Assembly (NCBI GenBank): GCA_910591455.2
Contig: OU342808.1
Location: forward strand, 7,711,404 to 7,775,403
Direction: 5' to 3'
Source of the DNA: Pholis gunnellus
Taxonomy: Eukaryota; Chordata; Actinopteri; Perciformes; Pholidae
Length of the DNA: 64,000 nucleotides
The position numbers and the translations under genes are program-made. Of the stretch, positions 11,250 to 24,149 are shown piece after piece. The notes under the pieces were generated by a model, which was given only the letters and a program-made list of their open reading frames with translations, had not been told where the DNA came from and searched no databases. Within the stretch, counting starts at the first letter, position 1, and each line of letters starts with the position of its first letter.

Positions 11250-14200
11250 GACCAATTTACACTGGGATGGAAGTACAACTGACATGCACTGCAATCAGTG
11301 TTAGCACTGACAAATCTGACAGTGCTTCTAATTACAAGGCTAACAATGATCATGATTACGTTGGTATACGGCATTAAACATTCCTACCGTAATACAGCAA
11401 ATTAACCTACACCTCTCACTCAGGTAGAATCGTGTCTCATCATGTGCCAAATTGAATCACACACACATACACTCTCTCTCACCCCTCTTTATGTATCTCT
11501 CTATCAGTGCCTCTGCATAGCCAACTATGCTGGAATCGCACCCTCTAAAGACAAACCGAGAGGAAAACCATCCATCAGGCTCAGAATAAGACCTTAAACC
11601 TCCTTTCACTTCAGTTGGGCACTAATGAGGACACCTAATAACCTTCTGCTGGACCCTATCAGCGCCATTTAGCTTCACCCTCCATTATCTCTGGTAATTA
11701 GACTGAGTGCCAGCAAGCCCTGAGGACCAAATGGGTGGAGGAAGGCCTCCTGATAAGCCAATTGGAGCGATGTTATGAGGATCGGTGAAATTTGACTGAA
11801 GAGAATACAAACACTACTCTCCATATGGAAGGTACATATAAATAGATGGATTTGAAAGAGAATTTGATAAATATGCAGAAAGCTTGGATTCCTGGATCAT
11901 AGATATGATATGAAAGGCTTTTTCAGCAACGCCGTGGGTTACAGTGAATACTATAGGCTGGAGTAAAATGTGTTGATGCAAAAGTCATGAAATCTCACCT
12001 AGGATGCAAACCTCTCCAATCTCATCCTATTGCAAAGCTGGTACTTTTTAAAGCATCAGAAAAAGAAAAGCTCTATTCATGAACACACTTGACACGATGA
12101 GCCAATTAGTGTCAAGTTGTTCTTCCTGGTGTTATTACCAAAGGAAGGCTCTGGAGATGCAGGTGTGTGTGTGTCTATGAAGACCAATAAAGACAAATCA
12201 CTGCAGCTCATCATTAAATCTGAGGTAATGATAACTTCGTGTGAAGATGTGTCCCAGATGTACTATTAAGCTATCATAGTCAAGGTCTGTGACCAGCAGT
12301 AAGTGTGAGGAGGGCACCGGGATGAGATGGCGTTCAAGTGAAACCATGTCCCCCTTGAGATGGCAACATGAATGTGCACCGATTTACCTGTGCCTTTGAT
12401 TCTATTTCTCTTTCTGCCAGTGTAGCTTTCCGATAGAAGAAGTTTTATCTTTACATAATAACAACGCAACTGACAGTCTTGAAGAGGCCACTTTAGTGAA
12501 AGGTTTTTTTGAAGGCATCATTCTCAGCTGGCTCCCTTATTGGCTGCTTGGTGTTTCGTTTCCATGTGAACAATCAGTTTGATTGACAGCTCTGAATGAT
12601 GTCTTCAGTTAATCGCTCCAGTGGTGTGAAAAGGTCATAAATCACCCAATTATGTTGCCCCGCTTTATGAATAGATATTTTTGGGGGAATATTTAAAATG
12701 CCTCCGAGGCATATCAACTTAGTCAACCCCATATTTATTGAGAGGGAGTTGGGGGGTGGCTGCTTGTGCCAGAAATAACTGATAAGCTGAATACGTTTTC
12801 AGAGTCCCAGTCACACTGTGGAATGTCACATTGTTAGGTTGGAAAGTTGGAACTGCATTGAAGGTCAGGATTTATGATTTATGACAGCTTTGACATGTTT
12901 CAAGAACAAGTTCAGAAAGAAAAATAGAAATAATTATAGAGGGAAGTCAAAATAAAATAGAAAATGCTGGCTGGAGAAACAAAAAGGTATTTTTTAACAA
13001 AGCCATAAGCACATTGTTTTACAGCAGATTTATCACGACAAAATATATTTATTTGAAACATCTTGTCTCTGTCAAAGCATGCAGAATGTATCTTTCCTCT
13101 CAGCTGTGTTTGATCAATACCCATCAAAATAAAATGTCTAAGTTGCATTCATTGTAGCCTACTTGCAGAGTCGGTACCTCAGAGGAAACAACAAGACACA
13201 GATCTCCAACTTGCAGAATGCATGAAGCAGTTGCAGAATTTCAACAAAATAAATCAGGCAAATTAACTGCCTCAACCCTTCAGGCTTTAAATACTAGAAA
13301 GCAACATCCTGTAAACGATCAGGTGAAACACTTTTGTTGCAAAGATGTTTATGGAAATGGTCTACAGTACATGTACTGTTAAGTTTGATTTGTATGAGTG
13401 TTTTTTAACCAGTTATCAACCCCAGCTTCTCTCCACCTGTCTTTCTACAAATCCAAGGTAGGTTGCCAACAGCTAACAGGTTAATGCATTGTGTTTCGTA
13501 CAGGGTCGTTTTCTTTTACTGATGCCTCTCACATGTTGACCTTCAGGGCTGAGAGATAATCGGCTGCAGCCAATCCAGATGAGCATTACGGGAAGATGTG
13601 ACGCCACTACAGAATATCAACTTGAAAGAAAATGAGACAGAGTTTGAAAGAGGCGATCGTGGAAGGTGAAAACTGTGACTAAGGATCACATACATGTGTG
13701 TCTGTGTATTTTATGTATTGAGCTTGTTTGTCTGATGTTGTAAAAAAAAAGGTCCCTGTAAGATGTGAACTACAGTAGGATGGATTGTTATCAGTGTAGT
13801 GTGTAGGCAGTCAAATGCTATGAAAACAACAGGTTTTCACACAGTGTTTCACACCGTGTCTAATGTGTTACAGTAATTATTTACACATGCAGAAATGAAG
13901 GTATCCTCATTTGAAGGGACAGCTAATCGTACAGGGCAATGTGACCCAAAAGATTCACCGCGAAACCAACAGCACGCCGGTGCGAGCATGAGAAGTGGGT
14001 GGCATGTTTGCTGGTTACAAAGAAACTGGTTACAAGAAAACACTATAGTTTTTCAAGGGTCAAACGGTTGCAATAAGATTCACATGGCACATTTTCCATT
14101 GTCAGTAAGTGTAGATTATTCTCAATCACATATTTTTGAATCGTTAATCTAATCTAAGAGTTTTTTAAATTGATGAAGCTGATATAACTTAATTATCTTA

Positions 14201-15760
14201 GTTAAATAGACTTCAGACTCGTCACTGAGTTGAGATTAGTTTATTTTTACTGTTACAGAATGTAATTAACGCAGAGAATTTAGCTGTGCGTAAATCAGAT
14301 ACCAGAGTTAGAATTATATCCTGCACGTCGATCTGCTTCCTCCCTCACAGAATGGAGAAGTTATATTTGTGGCATGCTGTGGACTTTGAGCACACCAATT
14401 TACCAGCTTTGCCAGAGGGGAGAGGGCCTTGGTCATCTCCTGAGCAGCTCGTTCCACTCAGAGTAAGTGTGCTATTGAAATGAAAGTATTTCCTGTCAGT
14501 GCCCATTGAATGAATGAGGCAAAAGCGATGACAGGGATATTACATTGATATGCCAACGTTAGATCATAGAAAAGGCTTTGCCCCAAGGGTCGTAAATTAT
14601 ATTCTAATGATTTTGTCATCCAGTTAAAACAATAACTTTCAAACCCAGTCTCTCTTTTTTGCTTCCATAACCTTTGATTTATGCTTTTAATTTTTTGATG
14701 GCGAGAAATCGTCTGACACTTGCACCATTATGATGTTGACGCGATAAAATATTGTCACAATTCATTTTCTATTTCTGGCTTAATTAGTTTACTTTAAAAT
14801 GCCATCCATCATAACTGGTGTGGGGGAAATGTAGAGAGTACTGAGAGCATGGAAACTTGGCCAGGAGACTATGTCTTACAGTTGACTTCCTAGGAAATAA
14901 ACATTGGCTGCATTATTCATGAAGCTCGCCATGGCTTTAATCTGATTTTTAATTTGAGACTTTTCTCCTCTGACAATATTTCACGTCACTCTTGTACAGT
15001 TTCTTGGAAGCATTCATCTGTGCAAACGTGTCTTCCGGTGGATTATCACTCCTGCACTTGATAGCATCATATTGTATTTCAAATGAGAATGCAGTATGTC
15101 TGAGATCAGATTGGCAGACAGCTCGAGTTAGTGTTCCATCTTTTCACTAATCCAGGTATAAATGTTGAAGGTACAGTCTGTAACAAAAATGGACCAAAAA
15201 TATCTCACACTAACATTTACAAATTGCCAGTATGAATGTACAGAACAATTTGGTCTGCAGTTAAGTAATGTTCCTACATTTTATGACATAAAAACACAAA
15301 CTCATTCTAATGTACTTTTAAAGCAAACAGATGTCCTTCAGTATTCTTACAATTAAGCTCTTTCAGTCCTTTATTTTATAAAAGTTTGAATTGGTACAGT
15401 TTAGAATATTGACCATTCACGGGTCTTACGGTTTGATTTCATGGATGGATCTGAACTGCCCATTCCGTATTCTATGAATTTCATATACCATCTGGTCTTA
15501 GATATCAATCCCATTTACATCCAGAAGATAACATATAATTTAGCACCTTTAAATAATATTTTAACTGTCAACAGTTTCACCTTTAGACTGAAGACAGGAA
15601 CAATTTTAATGTGCTATGGAAATGGACATGAAGTAAAATGACAATTTCATGTCAAAGCTAAATAACCTGCTTATGATGATACATTTTAGATATGCATCTC
15701 ATAATTTATACACCAGTTGTAACATTGAACATTAGAGAAGTCCCCGAAAAAGGTAGTATT
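11250..15760. other. Intergenic, no gene seen
   Basis: Single-copy AT-leaning sequence. No coding exon, RNA gene or full transposon is recognisable. Segments near 11640-11800 and 12560-12720 have the mixed, non-repetitive look of conserved non-coding DNA; the second contains an exact PBX-MEIS decamer. The open frames at 13849-14152 and 15162-15641 are short and compositionally unremarkable. Confidence 0.6.
12580..12589 (+). promoter_or_regulatory. PBX-MEIS/PREP composite site
   Basis: Exact TGATTGACAG, the optimal decamer for PBX with MEIS or PREP homeodomain partners. It lies about 1.4 kb beyond the efna5 poly(A) signal in mixed, non-repetitive sequence. Confidence 0.4.
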
Positions 15761-15761
15761 G

Positions 15762-16400
15762 GTCTACAGTATATCATAAAAAGTCGGAATATAAAATGTC
15801 ATAGCATACCATAAAAACATGTTGAGAAATCATAGTTTAGTATGCCATGTAAAGATTTACAATGTAGTATGTAGTATATATTATGTGATGAAAATGTCAA
15901 AGAGAAGTTTGTCTTGAAAAAGTCATAGTATAGAATGCCATTACAAAACATTATTAACAATGTCATGGTAAAATGTTCACATTAAACATCACAATCACAT
16001 TGTAGTGTGTCATACACATATACACTTTAACATCACAATATGATATACCACAAATGTCACAGTATTGTATCAAAACAAAAGCGGTAGTATGCTATGTCAT
16101 AAACAATTTCATAAAAAGTAATAGTAAGAAATGCCATTACAAAATCATAGGATAGTATGCCGTATAAATGTAAATAAAAAGCCAGTGTAATATGCAATAA
16201 AAAAGTATGAATTTTTCGTGCCTTTTTTCAAACTTTTTTTTTTATGACTTTTTTCTACATTCTATATCATGACTTTTTAATGACTGTTTTCGACATACTA
16301 TATTATGGCTTTTTTGTTTTAAATTTTCAATGTACTCTACAGTATGTAAAGAAACTTATATAAAAAATAGTAATAGTATAAAAAGTATAGTATGTGAAAA
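15762..16400. repeat. Degenerate AT-rich minisatellite with an inverted segment
   Basis: Many diverged copies of a unit like AAAAAGTCATAGTATAGTATG with CCATTA spacers (for example around 15780, 15827, 15918, 16144). From about 16216 to 16320 the same unit appears reverse-complemented (GACTTTTT, CATACTATATTATG), and the + orientation resumes near 16360. No coding content. Confidence 0.75.
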
Positions 16401-16419
16401 CATTCTTTTTTCCAAATGG

Positions 16420-17630
16420 CAGCAATAAAGCTAAAGCTAACAGCTACTGTTAGTCCACAGTTAGCTCTAGCGCTAATGTTTTCCTTTATATAGTTGTATA
16501 AATAACTAAGACAGTAAAGAGTACAACACAGTCTTGGTGAATCACCATTTTTGTGTACATTTTGTTTTCTCCTTGATGTAGAAAACTTATACTTCAGGTA
16601 AAGCTTTAATTGGATGAAACATAGAACAAACTTGATAAGCCTCATCAATGGTTATCCTCATCACACCGGTTCTACCACATACACACACACACTGGTCCTC
16701 TAGTCCAGCGTTCTCTCCACAATAAATTGGTCGTCATACTGTGAAATATTTAATTTCACAGTACTTCAGTACACAGTACTTCCTTTAATTGTAAGTTTAA
16801 TACAACACAAACCTGTTTCCAGAGGACAGAGTAACAGATAGAACTATAGATTCTCTGGAGATTAATCTCTTTCAATTGAATTCATTCAAATGTACTCTCT
16901 TATCGTGAACAGCTCATCACCTAAATCCCAAAAGTCAAACATGTCCCCATCCAATAAGGTGAATGGAACTGGAGTCAGCATTGCTGAGTGGGTTGTTGAC
17001 ATACCTAACAGTCCGTCACTGGCATAGTCCATCATAGTTTCCATAGCCAGTTTGGAAGTGTCCAAAAAGATTTTTTTTCTTACGCTTCTTGACATCTCCT
17101 AAAGTACAGTAACAAACTTTGTCTTCTTCTATGAAGTTTGTTTTTCAGTGACGGTCAAAGAACTCAGATTCGTGGCTGAGAGATTGTTTGAGATGTTTGT
17201 TTGTATTGCGATCAAATGAACCCTAGGCATGCATGTGATCCTCTCGCTTCGTTATTCCTTAGGATGAGAGCTCCTTTTCCAAGAAAGAGGAACATGCGTG
17301 GGGACATTCCTCCGGCCACAACCGCTTTTTAGCACCGTCCCATCGATGCCCTTGTTTCCCCCGTGTTGATCTCTCCCGCACCTTGTGGCATATTTCCTCT
17401 CTGGCTTCCTTGCCACCTTTAGGGAGGTTGTCGCGGTCAGCAGCACTTAGAAGGGACTTCTTCATCTAAGAAATTAAGAGACACAAACACAAATCAACCA
17501 CACACAATGAAACAAACACAAAATATGTTGGCTTTTAATTATTAGTAGCCTCTTTTGCAGGTTCTGGAAGACCCAAAAAAAATGGTCTCACGAATGTCTT
17601 TTGGTGAACTCCAAACATGCTTGTTTCTGG
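16420..17630. other. No assignable gene; two unassigned - strand frames
   Basis: Two - strand frames here look less random than most. One at 16886-17095 is 69 codons and ends in an acidic, aromatic stretch (D-M-F-D-F-W-D-L-G-D-E-L-F). The other at 17259-17465 is 68 codons and rich in K, R and E, and begins directly after a CTTAG acceptor-like sequence. They lie downstream of the retroviral pol remnant in its own orientation, where the end of pol and env would sit. I cannot match either to those proteins. A 10-bp-arm inverted repeat (ACTGTGAAAT / ATTTCACAGT) is at 16738-16762. Confidence 0.35.
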
Positions 17631-17889
17631 CCACTCTTTCATAAAGCTGTGTGTTAATGCCATCCTTGCCTGCCATGCGTATTGGTCCTCTCTTGGGAGG
17701 TTTGTTGTGGTGAATATTCATTTAATTTTGTAATGATGGATTTAATGATACTCCTTAAGATCAAGTGACAAATCATTATTTAACTAATTACATGACTTCT
17801 GAAAGTAATTGGAAACATCTTATTTAGGGGATTCATAGCACCTTTTAGTTATTTTTTTTTCATTTTCTTTTTCAATTTTGTGTAGTACT

Positions 17890-17980
17890 ATTGAAGACAA
17901 AACATATTTCAAACCTGTTGTCTCCATAGTTTGTTAGCTGTTCCTTAATTATGCCATCCATTCTTTCTAACTGTCCTGAG
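17890..17980 (-). pseudogene. Retroviral integrase C-terminal core fragment
   Basis: The - strand reads S-G-Q-L-E-R-M-D-G-I-I-K-E-Q-L (17936-17980). This resembles the integrase core helix whose E is the last catalytic residue (pattern G-x-x-E-R-x-N-x-x-x-K). After a frame shift, T-T-G-L-K-Y-V follows, as it would in integrase. The piece is short, so the call rests partly on its position downstream of the reverse-transcriptase pieces. Confidence 0.55.
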
Positions 17981-18474
17981 ATTTGATTGAAATTGATTGG
18001 TTGAGTTGATTTGAGTTCTGGGACCGATATTATAAACTGCGACTACCAATCTATCCACAGCACTTTTGCTCAACTACTGGGTGATTTTAGAAGACAAACG
18101 GGAGGTACAGTTTATTTATTCTTCCCGCCTTTCTTACACGTGTGGGACCATGTGCAACCTGGGCTAACACATGGAGGAGGGACTTAGGAGAAGAGTTAAA
18201 CGTGGCTTGCTTAGTAGCATAGTGAGCCAACAGAATGCCAACAGAATTTTCACTATACCTGTTTAAGTGTTTTCAGCATTACCTGAAAGATATTGGGTGT
18301 CTCATAATGTCATCGATAAACCATTACAAAAAAAATCGAATCAAAAATTTGGAAAAGAGGTTTGCATCAACATAGTCCTAGCTGAAGTATTTGTAATGTT
18401 GTAATGTTTAACAAACTTGTCATCCAAATTCATCAATGAGAGCAATGCATAGGTGTAAAGATGAAGCGAGCAGA

Positions 18475-18731
18475 AATGTTAGAACTGGATAGAATAGTTG
18501 CGTTGTAGCTGTTATGTGTTGGGCAGCAGCAGTGTTCATAATGTGCATTACAGCATGAGGAGCCAACACGTGACAATTGGAGACCAAAACAATGGGGCCA
18601 CATTTCTCAATTAGGATAGCCATTGCTACAACAGCTCTGAAGCATGCTGGCATCCCCTGCATTAAAGGAGGCAGCTCAGACAAGACCACCTTGCGGTAAC
18701 GAGAGCCAAGTTGCTGAAATAAGATGCTCAA
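18475..18731 (-). pseudogene. Retroviral reverse transcriptase, connection-domain fragment
   Basis: N-terminal 85 or so codons of a 103-codon - strand frame. A-C-F-R-A-V-V-A-M-A-I-L-I-E-K-C (residues 29-44), then V-L-A-P-H-A-V and a Q-H-I-T-A-T-T-Q motif, match the region after the thumb in class I retroviral reverse transcriptases in order and spacing. The similarity fades towards the frame's end. Confidence 0.8.
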
Positions 18732-18859
18732 GATGAAGATGTGTTTTTCTCTTGCACAAAAAGATGAAATGGCAGTTCATAGTCTGCAAGCTCGAAGTTA
18801 GTGCTTATATGAGAGCAGCCTTCAAGTCTCTGAATGTAGATGTCATGTTTTGACATCCA

Positions 18860-19190
18860 CAATGAAGAACCATCATAGATGGTACCGTGAATCCAACGCC
18901 TGCAATAAATGATCATGCCTAAGATGGAGAGCATCTCTGCTTTCGTGAGTGTGGAGGAGGCACGGCAGAAAGCAGCTTAATCATTTTCCAAAATGTACCC
19001 CAAATAGCTCACTCTTGGCTGATAAAACAGCAGTATGCACAGATGCTCTTTGACCGCTTTCTGTCGAAATATTTAAGAAGGAGAATAGTGTGTGTACATG
19101 CTTCTTCGAAAGTAAGATGCTTGCATCAGTTCAACAAGGTCTCCCTTTACCTCTGGCATATATTGCGATCACGATGCAATGGAATAAAAA
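18860..19190 (-). pseudogene. Retroviral reverse transcriptase, palm end and thumb fragment
   Basis: The - strand gives P-R-V-S-Y-L-G-Y-I-L (18989-19018), then an in-frame TAA (18977-18979), then K-A-E-M-L-S-I-L-G-M-I-I-Y-C-R-R-W-I ending near 18890. The Y-L-G and Y-C-R-x-W-I spacing is the classic palm-to-thumb region of class I retroviral reverse transcriptase. Upstream the frame shifts, and the catalytic Y-x-D-D is not intact. Confidence 0.75.
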
Positions 19191-19416
19191 ATAATCTGGA
19201 TCACAAATCCGCCACTGGGTAACATTTTAGAATCATGAGGTAATGAGGCCAAATTAGGATGTATATCAGTCAAAATTGGACTTTCGCAGTTTTCAGATCT
19301 TGAATCTGTTAGCTTTAGATATAGAAAGAATAGATGTATCACAGGAGAGAATACATGTAGAGAAGAGATCAGCCAGTCTGCAAAATGAGTTCCAGATCAC
19401 AAGGTTAAAGCGTAAG

Positions 19417-19500
19417 TTAGACAGCTAAGATAAAATGAGGAGGAACAATTTGTTCATTAGACAAGTTTACTGCAACACCTTCTGGACCAAAAACATATAT
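19417..19500 (-). pseudogene. Possible retroviral protease C-terminal fragment
   Basis: Tail of a 105-codon - strand frame (19417-19734). The piece L-I-Y-V-F-G-P-E-G-V-A-V resembles the end of class I retroviral proteases, and it sits just upstream of the reverse-transcriptase pieces, where protease should be. The first part of the frame is not recognisable and the active-site D-T-G is not seen. Confidence 0.35.
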
Positions 19501-19749
19501 GAGTGGGGCTTTCAAGGGAGTGGGCTGAGAAAAGAAAGAAGTTGCAGTCGAAGCTGACGCTGGTTCAGCCAAAGTGTTCACCCAAAGTGAACAATGATGA
19601 GAACTGATCAGATCAAAGCTTGTAAAAAAAACAAACAAACACATTAACCAACTAAATGTTTGAAAAATACTTTTTTCATCAAGATCTCCGAAAATATTAG
19701 AGACACAGTAAATCTGAGTAATCAAAGCACACAAAGCATCTCTAAATAA

Positions 19750-22700
19750 CTTTTAGGGCTCTCCCCCTGACCCGCCAGAAATTCTCTGTCAGAAACTCAT
19801 GTGCATCAAAACACCAGGTGACAATAGACAAAAAATACATTTATGATGAAAATGACATGTCTTCCTGTCCAACAATTTTTTTCCTCGACTCTCCTGTTTA
19901 TGCTTACTATAGAGAGTTAGGGCCTAGCAACAGTATTAATGTTCTTTTGTTCAGAAGAGATTCGGCGGAACATGTTTTGTTAGTTGTTTAACAAATTGAG
20001 ACGTCATTATCTGTATCTGTTGAAGCAACAAAATCATCTGTCTCTGTCTGTATTTGGATAGAAGCCTGGAAGTGGGCACGATTCGTACAGGAAGTCCCGT
20101 TCAACCAGGCAGATGTTGTATATTCTATCCAAATATTTATTGACAATGCAAATTGTGTGCTTCAAGCATCGAAGTGATATCATAATGGCATAAACTTCAT
20201 TACAAAATATATTTTCGCATAATTATACTGGATCTTTTCACATCTTTCTGTCTTTTTAATTTTTGACTTAAAACCCCCGTCACCCAGCAATAGCTCTGTT
20301 GAGACAACCTACATTCATTTGGACACTAAACCGTTAACATGAGTAAGAAATAATCTTCGAGAAGGTGTAAAAGAAAATGGCAGGGAGCTGCAGTGATACC
20401 ATACGTAATTTGCTGTCATGCCTTGTTTATTTCATGACTTATGTTCATGTTTATGCTAGCTAATAATATAGGCAAGATGAATAGTATGAATGTAAAGGCA
20501 ATCTGCAGGCATTGTAGCATACGGTCAAGTCCTGTATTTTCCTTCCTCTGACAGGCCACACCATTGAGTCGAGCCAATTATAATAAGACCCATTATTAAA
20601 TTCATCTGGTTATGATTGCAGTCTGGTAAATATAAGTTGAACCTGCCCCAAAGGTTATGTATCATGATGTAGCTATCTCAAGTTGCGCTATATGCAGCTG
20701 CTGATCAGAGCCACGGTCTGTTTGGAAACCAATAATGAGGAAAACAACACACACACGTTTAGATACAAAATATCAGTTAGCATCACAAAATATGTTTTTT
20801 TTTTTATTGTGTGATCAATCAAAGGTGAAACAACACGGATATGATAGGTTATAGCTACATTCACCCCGTTCCCTTTAATAAAACTGGCACTAATGCAAAA
20901 TTGGAATGAAGTCACAATGACGTAATGACCCTCTTTTTTTATATATTCCTTGCGCATACTCAGGATATTTATGTCCATGTAAACACACGACTCAAAATAC
21001 TAGCACGCGATGGTAGCGTCTATAGCATTACCATAACAACAATAGAATCCTCGTAACAACAAACAATATGATCATGAAGGTAATATGCAAATTCCACGCT
21101 TTTGACAAAACTACCATAAAATACTGCAAGCCGAAGCAGTTTATTGTGCCTGAAATCAGCTTTCTTATTAGAATTGCTGTGTATGAGGACGTGTGATTCC
21201 CACACAGACCATACCTTTAATGTTAGGCTATCCATCATGATCATAGCACTGTGATCAGCTCATAAATATATTATGCTGAAAGCACATTTTTCTTTGATTT
21301 TGTGATTTGGTCAGGTTAGATCGGTGATTCTCACGGACAGGACTGTGACACAAGTGTCTCTGCTCCTTACTGAGCCCAAACACTTCATTAGCATTACAGT
21401 GTGCCTTTTTGTTCACACTCAATGGACCATCAGGGTGCCGCAGGTCTCCCTGCCCCTGTAGTTGCTGTTTTATGTCACTGTGATGGCGCGGACTGCAGGG
21501 GGTGTTAGAAGCACCGCGTGTGCCCATGGAGGGAGAGCGGGAAAGATAGGGGAGAAAGGGAGACGAATATTTTCATTTGTGTAGTATAGTGAAATATTAT
21601 AACAAATTTGCTATGGTAATACTGTCCAAATTATGCATTTTAAATTGTATTTTGAGTGGATCTTATTAAATGTCATTATCCTGAAGTGTTCCTGAATGAG
21701 AATAATTGAGGGATAAGGCAAAGCTAATTGTGAGAGTTCTAAAGTATATGGTTGTATTAATGCGCCATGTAAGTGCATTTATTAATCTCTAACTGGCAGA
21801 GTGAACACACAGTACGGAAAATAAGTCTGTTTCCTCTAACATCAGCATTCTTAGTTAAAGCCTCAGGTTATGGCATTATTTCCAAACTCATGCAAATGAC
21901 CTTTGCATGATCTTGCTAACTTCCCTGCTGTCCTTTTCTTTTTCTTTTTTTAACAGTTTTTTCACCCCCTACACACACACACACACACACACACACTTAC
22001 TCTTTCGCACACATCGGATTGCTGGTGATACATTTGATTTATTATATATTAGCCTCATATTTTTGACACAATCACGCAAACTATCAAAATGTGCAGGTTA
22101 AGAAAGTATTTTGTGCTGTGAATCGATATGACACCACATCAGATATTTTGAGTCATAAAAAAGACAAACACATATATTAAACTGCCTTCCTGTGCTTCAC
22201 AACTGCAAATCTTTATTGAAGTCTGATCCTGACATGACTGGCGCCTTTGCTGACCCCTGACTTTTTAGTCTGGTTGCCGAGGGTCAATCCTAAATGTCAG
22301 GGGTCACAAGGTCAACATTTAAATATGGCCTTCCACGCCTGCCTGTACTGCCTAATTAAAGTACATGACTTGTACCAGCTCATGTGCTGTCCTACTCACC
22401 ATGCTTTGGGCGTAAGCATATACATAGGTACAAATATGTGGTATTGTTTTAGTGACGTCAGTACAAACACTCAAGGAACATCTAGACAATGGAGAAGAAG
22501 TGCAGCTGCGTCATTGTGGCCTGTTGGGATGGCTATAAAAGCACACTCTCCCGGTTACTTTATGAAGTTTAGATTTTGATAAAATAAGTTGCCATTTGTT
22601 ATGCCTGTACATTTTACAACAATTAGTCTCCACTTCAAAAACAATGTGAATATATTAATTTTATAAATCATTACATTCCAAACCATAAATAGGCTAGATA

Positions 22701-23470
22701 CGGCATGGAATTAAAAACATGTTCCCCCTGGCTGGCTCCTCCATACCCTTGAGGAAAGCCCTGATGTAGAATAAAAGCTGAATACATATCTTTTTTTATT
22801 ACCGAATGCTGAACGCGTTTCATCTCCCTGAATGTTGTGCAAGATAGATCAAGGACACATGGACGAGTGCAATATTTTAAGCCATTTAAATGTATTGCTG
22901 CCCATTTCTCATGAAGTGTTGAAAATCTCTTTCTTCACTGAAAAGGTAAGGCTGATGAAACCAATGGCAAGGCCACAGTATTACCATAATTCTGGTAGCA
23001 CAAAACAGTAACTTTACAAAGTTTAAATTCCTTAAGTATTTCTAAAATGGTGCTTCAGAGCAACCATTAGAGCCATAGTTACATAATACGCAATGTACCT
23101 AATGAGGAAAAATGTAGTTCTACACATTGCATGGAATAACTAATAAAACTCCTGTAAAGCAACTGTTGTTTTCATGGGGTCCTGTCCTGCTGTTGTGGGG
23201 ATTTAATTATCAGCATTTTACATCTGGACGCTCTTGCAAGCCTCCACGCAGGTTGTTGAAACAGAGCAATTATCATTTCACATCACACTGCATTATTTAA
23301 TTTACTGAAAGCCCTACTCACGTTGAGTACCGTGTGTACAGGGAGAAGCAAACGGGGGGGGGTATCACGAATATAACAAAACGCGTTGATGTATGATGGT
23401 ATAAAAAACAATGTGAAAGCTACAGACTTTTACAGATGAACATTTAATCCAGAAATACTCATAAGAGAGT
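19750..23470. other. Intergenic, no gene seen
   Basis: AT-leaning single-copy sequence with a CA run at 21971-21996. The retroviral gag and 5' LTR expected in this direction were not recognised. Open frames are short and unremarkable. Confidence 0.6.
21971..21996. repeat. (AC)13 microsatellite
   Basis: Perfect AC run following a pyrimidine-rich tract. Confidence 0.95.
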
Positions 23471-23474
23471 AACT

Positions 23475-23482
23475 GTGTGTGC

Positions 23483-23541
<59 letters not shown>
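23475..23541. repeat. Compound (GT)n(GA)n microsatellite
   Basis: GT run with one GC interruption to about 23496, then GA to 23541 with one CA interruption. The open frames over it on both strands encode only low-complexity peptides. Confidence 0.95.
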
Positions 23542-24149
23542 CACAGAGAGACAGAGGACAGATGAACAGATGTTATCTGACAGGTGCAGTAGGCCCCGCT
23601 TGGTGTGTGGGCACAGATATGACAGGGATTTTGCATACACTGTGAGAGCTAACGCTGTGCACTTCAGTGCCTGTCATGACTATAACCTTATGGTCAGATA
23701 CAAAAGTTTGGGATGGGGTGTGGGAGGATTAGTCATGTCAGTGTTTCACATTGTTGATGTAATGTGATCACATCGACACGAGCGCAGAGCAAGCTGAACA
23801 ACGTGGACTGCCCTGCTCTGCAGTGTGGAAACAACACAAACTCATTGACAGGATGTGTTGCATTTTCCATATTTTCCATTTAGAAATGCATTTGCTGTTT
23901 CTGAGGGGGCTCTATAGTACTTGTAAAGCTTTCAGCTTTTCGTGTGAGGGCATGACTCGTGTGACTAAAATCACGCAGAGTTGATATGTTTGGATGTGTC
24001 ACTATGCACAAAACTCTCTTTTTCCAGCTGGAGGCGCATTTTATTGTGTTTAACCTGCAGCACTCCTCTGTGTTGATTTGGTTTAATTATTGAAAATGGA
24101 ACAATGACTGGCAGATGCTCAGATTTATGGTCCGTGTGTTTTTTTTTAG

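Larger units (their letters stand above)
17890..19500 (-). pseudogene. Endogenous retrovirus pol remnant (decayed, internally deleted)
   Basis: Read on the - strand, this stretch gives protein pieces in retroviral pol order: a possible protease end (19417-19500), reverse-transcriptase pieces (18475-19283) and an integrase-like piece (17890-17980). The best match is to class I retroviruses (gamma/epsilon-like), judged from the Y-C-R-R-W-I thumb motif and the connection-domain motif. Frames are broken by at least one in-frame stop and several shifts. The spacing is too short for a full pol: the thumb-to-integrase distance is about 0.9 kb where about 1.8 kb is usual, and the catalytic palm region is mostly missing. 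I see no LTRs or gag. It is an old, non-functional insertion. Confidence 0.75.

Noticed and set aside
17109..17142. Inverted repeat AACAAACTT ... AAGTTTGTT
   Set aside because: The 9-bp AT-rich arms are within chance expectation for a window this size and lack any supporting context.
23365..23767. Ser-Leu and Arg-Glu repeat proteins
   Set aside because: They are explained by the compound GT/GA microsatellite.
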